From contig NZ_AP028065.1 in the NCBI RefSeq assembly GCF_030297135.1, positions 3,472,001-3,536,000 of the forward strand: a stretch of DNA of 64,000 bases. The letters run 5' to 3'. The notes below the pieces were generated by a model. It was not told the origin of the DNA. It saw nothing but the letters and a program-made list of their open reading frames with translations, and searched no databases. The position numbers and the translations under genes are program-made. Positions 26,044 to 34,132 of the stretch are shown here, piece after piece. The DNA comes from Pseudoalteromonas apostichopi (GTDB lineage Bacteria; Pseudomonadota; Gammaproteobacteria; Enterobacterales; Alteromonadaceae). How positions within the stretch are numbered: position 1 is the stretch's first letter; each line of letters begins with the position of its first letter.

Positions 26044-28011
26044 TTGGCTAAACAAAATGCGCAGTGCGCGGTTTAGATCATGAAATCGAATTGGTTTGGT
26101 CAGCACTTTGTTCATACCAGCCTCAAGGCAAGTGGCTTTATCTTGATGTGATGCATTAGCAGTTAAGGCAACAATGGGTAAAGTCATTTTTAATTCTTCA
26201 CGCATGTATTTAGTTGCGGTAATACCATCCATCACTGGCATCATCATATCCATAAGAACTAAATCAAAGTGTTGCTGTTGTACCTTATCGATCGCTTGTT
26301 GGCCATTATCTGCAAGGGTAACGTGGTGATTGAGCTTTTCTAAAAAGGTTTTGATTAGCACTTGGTTGGTTTTGTTATCTTCTGTAACAAGAATAGCCAT
26401 TGGTTCAAGAGTTTGCTCATGCTCTATTGATTGCTGATCATCGGCAACAACAGAATATGGAATATAAATAGTAAACTTAGTGCCTATATTGATTGCACTA
26501 GCTACTCTAATCTCGCCTTTCATTAAATCAACAAGGCTTTTGGTAATGCTAAGCCCAAGGCCAATCCCTTCTACTTGTCGATTAACACCATAGTCATGCT
26601 GTTTAAAGGCATCATAAATGGTGGCTATTTGAGATTGAGAGATCCCCTGCCCAGTATCTGCTATCTCAAATAACAAATGGGTATCATTGAAGTCAGCGTT
26701 AAAATTAACTGTGCCTACTTTGGTAAACTTGAAGGCATTATCTAAAATATTAAACAGAATTTGCCCGACCCGGACCCCATCAATATTAATTTTGTTGGGT
26801 AAGCCATCGCTTATCTCTGTGGTAAACAAGACATTAGAGCCTTGAGTGGTTTCTTGAAACTGTGCAGTAATATTTTTAACCAGCGCATTTATATCTGTCG
26901 CTTTGACATCAAGCTCCATCGAGCCACTTTCAATTTTTGAAAAATCCAGTACATCACTGATCAAATCAAGCAATAAGTCAGCGCTTGAGTTTGCGTAATC
27001 AAGCCAACGAGTTTGTTTGTCATTAAGTTCTGAATCGGCTAACAACTCCAACATGCCGACAATGGCGTTCATAGGAGTTCTGATCTCATGGGACATCACA
27101 GTTAAAAACTGTGACTTTGCTTGGTTTGCTTCTTCTGCTTTTTCTTTTGCTAATTGTAGTGCTTGCTCACGCTCTTTGTTAACCGTGATATCTTTTGCGA
27201 TGCCTAAATAGCCGCGAAATTTCCCGCTTGAATCAAATTGTGGCTTACCACTCAAAGAGACCCAGGCCGGAGGCGACGAATTAACTTCAAATTCAAAATC
27301 TAAAAACTCAGCATGATCTGCCAGCAAGTGTTTAAAGTGTGACCATTTTTTTAACTGATTTTGTTCTTGCTCAGTGATAATGGCATCAAAATTTTTATGT
27401 AAAAAATGGCGTTTGTATAAGTTACTATGGCTGGCGGTAGTTAAAACATTAATAAAGTGCTCATCTTTATTAGTACGCCAAAACCATTCGCTGGCGAAGT
27501 CTCTGAATAGTTCTGATAACTCTCCAAGTCTTGTTAGTAAAGAGGTTGAGTGAAACTTTTGCCGGTTAAGCCTTGTTTGCGCAGCTAATTGAACCGCTAC
27601 TTGCTGTAATAAGATTTTGATTGCGGTTTGTGATTTATCATTAAAACTAGCCTGCTCTTTTATATCGAAAAAGACCAAGCACTGCGTTGTGTGTTCAGAG
27701 ATATCAACATGAAAAATTAGGTTATTTACGAACTCATTACTATAAAACAGTGAGTTATCTTCATTAAATAACCACTGTGACTGCGCTTGTTGTAACTTTG
27801 ACTTTAATATTGTTTCGTCAAATTCAATGTACTTAATAGTACGCATTTCAAGAGATGCTTTTGAATCTTCGAAATTTATTAAGCAAAACTCTTTAAACGA
27901 AAAATATGGCAGAAGCACTTTTTCAAGTTGAGCTTTTAATGCACGGCTATCATTTATGCCATGAAATGCCGTTAGCTCAAGTTGTAATTGCTCTAAGTTT
28001 AACTCTGCCAT
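26041..28011 (-). CDS. Cytoplasmic hybrid sensor histidine kinase
   Basis: A 656-residue soluble hybrid kinase. The N-terminal 165 residues look like a GAF-type sensory region. A PAS-like domain with PAC motif (GYLGIAKDIT) ends near residue 280. HisKA has phospho-acceptor His308 in SHEIRTPMN. HATPase runs about 405-520 with N and G boxes (ILDNAFKFT, DTGQGIS, GIGLGLS), and a C-terminal receiver has Asp588 (LMDMMMP). There are no transmembrane helices and no Hpt domain. AGGA is correctly spaced for the second of two adjacent ATGs (28011). Because a free Hpt gene and a LuxO/SypG-type regulator lie 1-4 kb away, it is a candidate input kinase for the polysaccharide locus (inference). Confidence 0.93.
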   Translation of the reverse strand: MAELNLEQLQLELTAFHGINDSRALKAQLEKVLLPYFSFKEFCLINFEDSKASLEMRTIKYIEFDETILKSKLQQAQSQWLFNEDNSLFYSNEFVNNLIFHVDISEHTTQCLVFFDIKEQASFNDKSQTAIKILLQQVAVQLAAQTRLNRQKFHSTSLLTRLGELSELFRDFASEWFWRTNKDEHFINVLTTASHSNLYKRHFLHKNFDAIITEQEQNQLKKWSHFKHLLADHAEFLDFEFEVNSSPPAWVSLSGKPQFDSSGKFRGYLGIAKDITVNKEREQALQLAKEKAEEANQAKSQFLTVMSHEIRTPMNAIVGMLELLADSELNDKQTRWLDYANSSADLLLDLISDVLDFSKIESGSMELDVKATDINALVKNITAQFQETTQGSNVLFTTEISDGLPNKINIDGVRVGQILFNILDNAFKFTKVGTVNFNADFNDTHLLFEIADTGQGISQSQIATIYDAFKQHDYGVNRQVEGIGLGLSITKSLVDLMKGEIRVASAINIGTKFTIYIPYSVVADDQQSIEHEQTLEPMAILVTEDNKTNQVLIKTFLEKLNHHVTLADNGQQAIDKVQQQHFDLVLMDMMMPVMDGITATKYMREELKMTLPIVALTANASHQDKATCLEAGMNKVLTKPIRFHDLNRALRILFSQ

Positions 28012-28183
28012 TGCCATTCCTAGTTAATATTGCATCGCATATTGCAAATATAGAAAACAGTTCTCAGTTTAGCCATAAAAACACAAAAATAATTTATTAA
28101 ATTTCATTGTGTTATATAAATCCGAACACTTGGTACGGGCCATGCTAACTAAATATTAATCAAGTTTAACCAAGGTGACTGTT

Positions 28184-29089
28184 ATGAAAATAGTATGCAT
28201 AGGCGGCGGACACGGTTTATCCCATATGTTAAGTGCAATTAGACCTCACTGCGCCGAACTGACAGCTATCGTTGCAACCACAGACAACGGCGGAAGCACA
28301 GGTAAATTACGTAAAAGCCAAGATGTAGTTGCCCTTGGTGATATTAGACGTTGTTGTTTGCAATTAGCTGATAGTGACTCATTAATCCATCAAGTTTTTC
28401 ACCACCGTTTTGATGGTGGTGAACTCAATGGCCACAGCCTAGGTAATTTAGCCTTATTAAGCTTAACCCAACAAACTAACTCAGCAACTCAAGCGGTTGC
28501 ATGGTTCAATGCTATGTTGGGTAATTCAGAAACGATTCTACCCATGTCAGACGAACCGACTGATTTACTAGCGGTTATGTCATCAGGCATCAAAGTATTT
28601 GGTGAATGCGATATTGATTCACAAGAAGAGCTCCCAGACTATTTAACGCTATCACAAGATGTGAATGCTGCTCCTGGTGTGGTTAAAGCTATTGAAAACG
28701 CCGATATGCTAATAATTGGCCCTGGAAGTTTAATTACCAGTGTAATGCCTGCCATGTTAGTTGAAGACATAGCTAAAGCGGTGCAACAAACATCAGCATG
28801 CCGATTGTTTATCGAAAATATTGCCAAAGAAGCCAGCGTAATTAAATCGCTCGATATGCAACCGGTTGATTGGCTCGAAGGCATGCTTGGTTACCGGTTT
28901 TGTGACATGAGTATCTCTTTAGATGCGCTTAGTGAAATTGTGTCTCACTTTGACGATGTTGTTAAATCGCCAAACCAGCAGCACGACATTGAGCAGCTAA
29001 GTAATGTATTTGGCGAAATATTAAAAATGCCGTTAAGCCTAGAAGCTGAGGAACTAGTCAGTAGCAATCAAACTTTGCGCGTGAGTTAG
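28184..29089 (+). CDS. YvcK/CofD-like protein (gluconeogenesis factor family)
   Basis: A 301-residue protein of the CofD/YvcK superfamily (2-phospho-L-lactate transferase fold), which in bacteria binds nucleotide sugars and affects carbon flux or cell-wall synthesis. The N-terminal GGGHGLSHML glycine loop, TDNGGSTGKLR and GDIRRC are family signatures. IGPGSLITSVMPAML is the conserved phosphate-binding block. The start is the ATG at 28184 (AAGG eight bases upstream) rather than the GTG at 28175. The last 36 bases overlap the 3' end of the convergent Hpt gene. Confidence 0.9.
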   Translation: MKIVCIGGGHGLSHMLSAIRPHCAELTAIVATTDNGGSTGKLRKSQDVVALGDIRRCCLQLADSDSLIHQVFHHRFDGGELNGHSLGNLALLSLTQQTNSATQAVAWFNAMLGNSETILPMSDEPTDLLAVMSSGIKVFGECDIDSQEELPDYLTLSQDVNAAPGVVKAIENADMLIIGPGSLITSVMPAMLVEDIAKAVQQTSACRLFIENIAKEASVIKSLDMQPVDWLEGMLGYRFCDMSISLDALSEIVSHFDDVVKSPNQQHDIEQLSNVFGEILKMPLSLEAEELVSSNQTLRVS

Positions 29090-29386
29090 CGTTTGTGCAA
29101 ATTGGTCTTGCAGTAAGGCTATTAAGCTTTGTAGTTCATCGTCAAATTGTGATGCCTTCGCTTTTTGCTCAATTTGTTCTGCAAGGCCGCCTACGGCTAA
29201 TGCCCCGTAACTACGGCTACTGCTTTTTAAACTGTGGGCATTTATTTCGATTTCAGACTGTTTCGTTGCGTCAGCAAGATCAGCAACGATTTGGCGGGAC
29301 TCAGTGATATATACCTGCAAAAGTTGTTTTGCTAGGTCGTCACCAACATCCTGTTGTAATTGCGTATAGGTCGCAGTATCTATCAT
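29054..29386 (-). CDS. Single-domain histidine phosphotransfer (Hpt) protein
   Basis: A 110-residue protein with one Hpt four-helix bundle and phospho-acceptor His51 in NAHSLKSSSRSYGA, the standard H-x-L-K-S-S/G motif. It should shuttle phosphate between the receiver of a hybrid kinase and a downstream response regulator, as LuxU does in Vibrio. The nearest hybrid kinase (26-28 kb) lacks its own Hpt, and the nearest regulators are the sigma-54 activator at 30.4-31.9 kb and the SypE-like protein. Its 3' end overlaps the YvcK-like gene by 36 bases. It is divergent from the glycosyltransferase at 29407. Confidence 0.9.
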   Translation of the reverse strand: MIDTATYTQLQQDVGDDLAKQLLQVYITESRQIVADLADATKQSEIEINAHSLKSSSRSYGALAVGGLAEQIEQKAKASQFDDELQSLIALLQDQFAQTLTHAQSLIATD

Positions 29387-29406
29387 GGTCTCACCTTGGA
29401 GTGAAT

Positions 29407-30441
29407 ATGAAATACAGTGTTATTTTATTCGTAGATTCAAGCTTAATTGGTGGCATCGAAAGCCATTTGATTGCCATGAGTAAGCTGTTAGAACGATATA
29501 ATATTATGAGCTCGGTACTATTTTATCAAGATCATAATAACCGTGAATTATATAAGCGCTTAGAAAATGCAAATATCACTTTCGGTTTTGCTGGCGGAAA
29601 TTTAAAAAGCTTGAACGAAATACTAAAAATGTTTCCTCGCTCAGCGTTAATCCACACCCATGGGTACAAGGCAAGTATCATGGGCAAGTTAGTGTGTCGC
29701 TGGCAAAACCGCCCTTGTATTTCAACCTATCATGCCGGTGAAGCAGGCACGGGGAAGGTTTATTTTTACAATAAGCTCGACAAACTGCTAAGTTACTTTT
29801 CACTTAACTTTGCTGTTTCTAGCAAACTCACCGAAGAGCTTTACAATGCTGAATTACTTGAAAATTTTATTCCAGTAAATGAGCATACTAAAGTTTTAGG
29901 TCTAAAAAATAATGATCAATTAAACGTTGGATTTGTTGGTCGTTTATCCCATGAAAAAGGCCCTGACATTTTTATTGAAACAGCCAAACGATTCAACACA
30001 CCTAACTTAAAATTTCATATGTTTGGTGATGGCCCTATGGTCAATGAGCTTGATATGTCAGCGGTGAGTTATCATGGCCAGTGTGACCAACGAAAAATAT
30101 GGCAACAACTTGATGTATTGGTGATCTGCTCTCGGGCTGAAGGTCTACCTATGGTGGCATTAGAAGCTATGGCACACGGGGTACTCGTTATTGCATCGCC
30201 TGTTGGTCAGTTACCACAGATAATAAAGCACCTATCAAATGGGTTAATGATGACTGAAAGTACAAGCGACGCTTTGCATAAACAGCTGAACAACGTACTT
30301 ATGTTGAGCGTTGATCAAAGAAGTTACATGCAAGGCAATGCACAAAAACTTGTTCAACAACGTTTTTCTGGAGAGCAGCAATTTAAGCAGCTAGATAGAG
30401 TCTATAGCTCTAGCTTACTTGCATCTCTTCCCAGCTTTTAA
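29407..30441 (+). CDS. GT4-family glycosyltransferase of the polysaccharide locus (SypH-position)
   Basis: A 344-residue glycosyltransferase with the GT-B fold. The N-terminus has SSLIGGIESHLIAMSKLL, typical of acceptor-side GT4 domains. The C-terminal donor domain has VGRLSHEKGPDIFIE, FGDGP and SRAEGLPMVALEAMA (E-x-x-x-x-x-x-E). The start is fixed by GGAG five bases before the ATG at 29407. It is convergent with the sigma-54 activator gene, and the two share 32 bases of coding sequence at their 3' ends. In the Vibrio fischeri syp locus a glycosyltransferase (sypH) follows sypG. Here the neighbour is inverted. Sugar specificity unknown. Confidence 0.9.
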   Translation: MKYSVILFVDSSLIGGIESHLIAMSKLLERYNIMSSVLFYQDHNNRELYKRLENANITFGFAGGNLKSLNEILKMFPRSALIHTHGYKASIMGKLVCRWQNRPCISTYHAGEAGTGKVYFYNKLDKLLSYFSLNFAVSSKLTEELYNAELLENFIPVNEHTKVLGLKNNDQLNVGFVGRLSHEKGPDIFIETAKRFNTPNLKFHMFGDGPMVNELDMSAVSYHGQCDQRKIWQQLDVLVICSRAEGLPMVALEAMAHGVLVIASPVGQLPQIIKHLSNGLMMTESTSDALHKQLNNVLMLSVDQRSYMQGNAQKLVQQRFSGEQQFKQLDRVYSSSLLASLPSF

Positions 30442-31864
30442 TTTTACGATAAATCGTAGATGGACTCACATCCAAAAGAGCTGCAGCTTTAGGAATATTG
30501 TTATCACAAGCATCAATGGCTTGCTCAATATAACGTTTTTCTACTAACCAAAGCGGTTCAATATCAGCTTGAGAAAATGCTGTTACTACTTCGCTCATTA
30601 CAGGAGCAGATTCTGTTGTCGGTGTTACAAGGCTCTTTGTTTCCATGCTTTCTGAATTAACAGTGGAAATAGCAGCTGTGGCTGTATGTGTTTGGCCTTG
30701 TGCATTTGGTAAGGCTGGGATCATACTCGCTTCTATATAGTCTTCATCATGCAAAACGAGAATGTTACGAATAGTATTTTCTAATTGGCGAACATTACCA
30801 GGCCAGGCATAGCTTAAAAACAAGTTTTTAACCCCTTCTGACATGCCTTTGTATGCTCGTCCTTCTTCTTTACTGATCTTTTTAAATAACGCATCAGCAA
30901 TTTCTATTACATCTTTACCACGCTGATTTAATGGGGGTAATGCAATAGGGATAACATGTAAGCGGTAATATAGGTCTTCACGAAAACGGCCTTCTTGCAC
31001 TTCTAATAATGGGTCTCGATTGGTGGCACAAACAAAGCGGACATCAACTTTAACTTCTTTTTCGCTACCTACTTGCTGATAACAACCGGTTTGAATAAAG
31101 CGCAGTAGCTTACTTTGTAAATTTATGTCCATTTCACATAGTTCATCTAAAAACAAAGTACCGCCATCGGCTTGTCCTGCGGCCCCTTCCCGGTTGGCTA
31201 TCGCACCGGTAAATGCTCCCTTTAAGTGACCGAATATTTCACTCTCAATTAAATCCTTAGGGATAGCTGCACAGTTAAGCGCTACAAAAGGTTTATTAGC
31301 ACGAGGTGAGGCTAAATGTACCGCACGGGCGCACAGCTCTTTACCTGTACCACTTTCACCGGTAATAAACACGGTTGCTTTACTTGCTGACGCTGATTTT
31401 ATGATTTGGTAAACAGATTGCATTTCTGATGAGCTACCAATCAAATCATAGTATTTACCGTTCTCGTAAGTTGTTTGATAACTTTTGACTGTTTGTTTTA
31501 AATCTTTAAGTTTTAATGCGTTGTTTACTGTAATGCGAAAACGATCGGCTTCGATTGGTTTTTCTAGAAAGTCACTGGCACCGAGTTTAATGGCTTTGAT
31601 TGCCATTTCTTTTGTAGCATGCCCTGTTAAAACAATCACTTGTGGTGCTGTATCCGAGTCTAAAGATGATAAAATATCTAGCCCGTTCATATCTGGCAGC
31701 ATAACATCTAAAATCACTAAATCAGGCTCAAACTCCTGCAGAGCAACTACGGCTTGTTCACCATTGTAGGCAATGCGTGTTTCGACCCCGGTTGGGATCA
31801 AATATGATTGGTACATCAGCGCTAGCGATTCTGTATCTTCAACAATGAGTATTTTAGGTGGCAT
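30410..31864 (-). CDS. sypG: Sigma-54-dependent response regulator, LuxO/SypG type
   Basis: A 484-residue NtrC-class activator: receiver domain (phospho-acceptor Asp53 in ILDVMLP), AAA+ sigma-54 interaction domain (Walker A GESGTGKE at 169-176, GAFTGA at 216-221) and a C-terminal Fis-type helix-turn-helix (about 445-480, AAALLDVSPSTIYRKI). Its start (ILIVEDTESLALMYQSYL) and its C-terminus are strikingly like Vibrio LuxO and its paralogue SypG. It ends the unit that starts with the STAS gene. Sigma-54 promoter-like sites and LuxO-type palindromes precede the polysaccharide units, so autoregulation and control of the locus are inferred. The ATG is preceded by AAGGAAG. Confidence 0.93.
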   Translation of the reverse strand: MPPKILIVEDTESLALMYQSYLIPTGVETRIAYNGEQAVVALQEFEPDLVILDVMLPDMNGLDILSSLDSDTAPQVIVLTGHATKEMAIKAIKLGASDFLEKPIEADRFRITVNNALKLKDLKQTVKSYQTTYENGKYYDLIGSSSEMQSVYQIIKSASASKATVFITGESGTGKELCARAVHLASPRANKPFVALNCAAIPKDLIESEIFGHLKGAFTGAIANREGAAGQADGGTLFLDELCEMDINLQSKLLRFIQTGCYQQVGSEKEVKVDVRFVCATNRDPLLEVQEGRFREDLYYRLHVIPIALPPLNQRGKDVIEIADALFKKISKEEGRAYKGMSEGVKNLFLSYAWPGNVRQLENTIRNILVLHDEDYIEASMIPALPNAQGQTHTATAAISTVNSESMETKSLVTPTTESAPVMSEVVTAFSQADIEPLWLVEKRYIEQAIDACDNNIPKAAALLDVSPSTIYRKIKSWEEMQVS

Positions 31865-31967
31865 TACTGACTTCCTTTATTATCGTTTTATGCTGAGATA
31901 AAGTGATTATTTAACAGTTCCTTATTAGTAGCTTAGTGCGTATTTGACCGGTTTGTAAACTCAAACT

Positions 31968-33437
31968 TTAGTGTTTATTGATCACAATTAACGAGGCATC
32001 GTCTATTTCAGCAGTTAACTCAACCTGGCTTGCCTGCCAAAGTGCATAAGCAAACTCTTCACTTTGCACATTTTCGTCAGTTAATTTAGTAATAATTTGG
32101 TCTACATCGCTTAATTGCTGATTATCAAGCCAACCATCGGTGAATAATAAAATGTGTTCAACGTCATTTAAGTCATAACTATAATGTTGATAAACATGAT
32201 CATCACTAAGGCCTAGTAAGGGATCAGTGCCGCTTAGCTGGATGAATTTGCCATTTTTGGTTATCACACAGGGGGCTGGGTGGCCTGCATTAAACCAGTG
32301 AAGTGTGTTATTTTCAATAAAACTTATTAGTAAAGTGACTAGACTATTTTTACATAACCGCTGTTCATACAGGGCTTGGTTTAAGGTTGTTAAAACGTTT
32401 TGTATTGGGATTTCTGTCGCTAAACAGCCACTTAAAAAGCCCTTTATGGCAAAACTTTCTTTTAGTGCTGTTATACCGTGCCCCATCATATCGCCAATGA
32501 TCACGGGCGCTTGCTGCTGGTGGGGGTACATACAAAAATCTCCTCCATTTTGGCTGATAATTGAGCCAAAATTATAGGCATTAAACTCCCCTATTTTTTG
32601 CCTTGTTTGCATACGCTCTTCGTTAATTAAATACTTTAATGCAGAAAAACGATGCACAATGCGCTCGATACTTTGTAATAACCGAGTTTTGCTAACGGGT
32701 TTTACTAAATAATCATCAACACCTAACAGGTTTATACGTTTTATAAGTTCTTCACTGTCATCACCTGTCAGCATAACCACAGATAAATTAGTTTTTAGGT
32801 TAGATTGATTAAGCTTTTTAAGTAAAGGCTCACTTGTGCCATTTTTAAGTTTATGATCAAGCAATAAAATTGTTGCCCCAGAGGTGAGAATTTCTTGCCA
32901 ACCCGATTCACTGTCTTCACAGCAAATAACCTGAAAATGCTCAGATAAATAAGCATTCAGTAAAGCAAGTTGTGCTTTATCATCGTCTATGTAGATAAGC
33001 GTGGGTCGTTTATCGATATTGGTTAAACAAAAAGAGAATGTATTCTGTTGGCCAACAGTTTTATAACAAGCGTTTGGAAAGTAATGCTTGATGAGCGCAA
33101 CCCCCATACCCCCTTCAACTAATTCACCACTGTCTAATTGCCACCCTGATGCTTGTTGATTAAATAAATCATAGCTTGGCATGCTGTCTTTAAATTCTAT
33201 TAGCAGCTGTTTATCGGGCAGTTTATGCATAGCAAACTGCACATGCATTGACGTTTCTTGGCTATGGCGTAACAGATTAGTTAGGTATTCGGTTGCTACT
33301 AACCCTGCTGCATCTATATCTTGATTTTTAACACTGATCGCCGTCAAAACATGTTTTAAAATATGGCGAATCTCACTGACTGTAGGCCAGTCTAAACTAA
33401 ATGATCTTTGATATAAGCAGTCCATACAGGTTCTCAA
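31968..33437 (-). CDS. sypE: Partner-switch regulator: RsbW-type kinase, receiver and PP2C phosphatase (SypE-like)
   Basis: A 489-residue three-domain protein. Residues 1-140 are an RsbW/SpoIIAB-type serine kinase with N box E-Y-L-T-N-L-L-R-H at 50-58 and glycine box LVEGGMGVALIKHYF. Residues of about 145-262 are a receiver with Asp194 (LLLDHKL). Residues of about 290-489 are a PP2C/SpoIIE-type phosphatase with IGDMMGHGITA and FTDGWLD. This architecture matches Vibrio fischeri SypE, which phosphorylates or dephosphorylates the STAS protein SypA to inhibit or permit biofilm formation. A STAS gene is present in the same unit. It overlaps the preceding gene by four bases. Confidence 0.92.
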   Translation of the reverse strand: MRTCMDCLYQRSFSLDWPTVSEIRHILKHVLTAISVKNQDIDAAGLVATEYLTNLLRHSQETSMHVQFAMHKLPDKQLLIEFKDSMPSYDLFNQQASGWQLDSGELVEGGMGVALIKHYFPNACYKTVGQQNTFSFCLTNIDKRPTLIYIDDDKAQLALLNAYLSEHFQVICCEDSESGWQEILTSGATILLLDHKLKNGTSEPLLKKLNQSNLKTNLSVVMLTGDDSEELIKRINLLGVDDYLVKPVSKTRLLQSIERIVHRFSALKYLINEERMQTRQKIGEFNAYNFGSIISQNGGDFCMYPHQQQAPVIIGDMMGHGITALKESFAIKGFLSGCLATEIPIQNVLTTLNQALYEQRLCKNSLVTLLISFIENNTLHWFNAGHPAPCVITKNGKFIQLSGTDPLLGLSDDHVYQHYSYDLNDVEHILLFTDGWLDNQQLSDVDQIITKLTDENVQSEEFAYALWQASQVELTAEIDDASLIVINKH

Positions 33438-34132
33438 TAAGGTAAAAACAACCAGCGCTGTTTAATAACTTTGTTTAACAAGTACTCTGTGAGTTTAGGC
33501 CATTTTGGTTGAAACGCTTTGAGCGTTTTCACGATGCGGCTACCCAATGGAGCAAACTGATGCTGAGCGACAACAACTTTTACGTTATTAACGCCTGCGT
33601 GTTCTAGATTTGCCATACCGTGACATAAAGCTTCTTCGTCGTTATAACCAAGAGATACCGTTAAAAATGTGAGATCAGTACACAAACTCAGAGCATGCAG
33701 TGGTACATTGCCACGATTGCATTTAAGAGCAGGGCTCATATCTAAAAAAATATAGTCGTACTCTTGCTTTATGCGCTCAATAGCATCATTTAGTACACTT
33801 TTATTTTTGACCGATTCGAGCTCTTTAAGGTGCTGCATGGTGAGCAAATCTACTTGCTCAGTATTGATAATATTCAACTGACATGAAATATCACTGAAGC
33901 ACCAAGACTCCGGTGTTTCTGGCTTTTCGAACTTAAATGGATTTAACGGATTTAAATCGATAATCAGCACTTTGGCGGCTTGCAAACTTAAGCGTTTTGC
34001 AACACTAGCACAAAGTGATGTAGAGCCTTCGTTGCCGGTTAACGAAATAAAGCAGATACAACGAGCTTTACTGTTATCTATTTCGTTACACACGGCTTCA
34101 AGTTCTTGATATTGTGCTGGTATTAGTTTCAT
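33434..34132 (-). CDS. CpsD/Wzc-type ATPase with degenerate P-loop (SypD-position)
   Basis: A 232-residue protein of the MinD/CpsD-like fold that normally forms the cytosolic half of bacterial tyrosine autokinases controlling chain length and export. The motifs are eroded. The P-loop reads TGNEGSTS, so the invariant lysine is Ser37. Walker A' is IIDLNPLNP instead of the usual IDaDxR-P, and Walker B is IFLDMSP. There is no tyrosine cluster at the C-terminus, only a final Tyr. It lies between the export protein and the SypE-like gene and overlaps both by four bases. It may be a pseudokinase that still contacts the chain-length regulator. Confidence 0.75.
   Translation of the reverse strand: MKLIPAQYQELEAVCNEIDNSKARCICFISLTGNEGSTSLCASVAKRLSLQAAKVLIIDLNPLNPFKFEKPETPESWCFSDISCQLNIINTEQVDLLTMQHLKELESVKNKSVLNDAIERIKQEYDYIFLDMSPALKCNRGNVPLHALSLCTDLTFLTVSLGYNDEEALCHGMANLEHAGVNNVKVVVAQHQFAPLGSRIVKTLKAFQPKWPKLTEYLLNKVIKQRWLFLPY

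Noticed and set aside
28030..28047. TTGCA...TTGCAA sequence upstream of the hybrid kinase gene
   Set aside because: The half-sites are seven or more bases apart rather than three, so it is not the LuxO-type palindrome.
29461..29476. Sigma-54-like TGGCAA-N5-TGGCT on the minus strand upstream of the Hpt gene
   Set aside because: It lies within glycosyltransferase coding DNA about 75 bases from the Hpt start, has a weaker -12 element and no palindrome nearby, so it may be chance.
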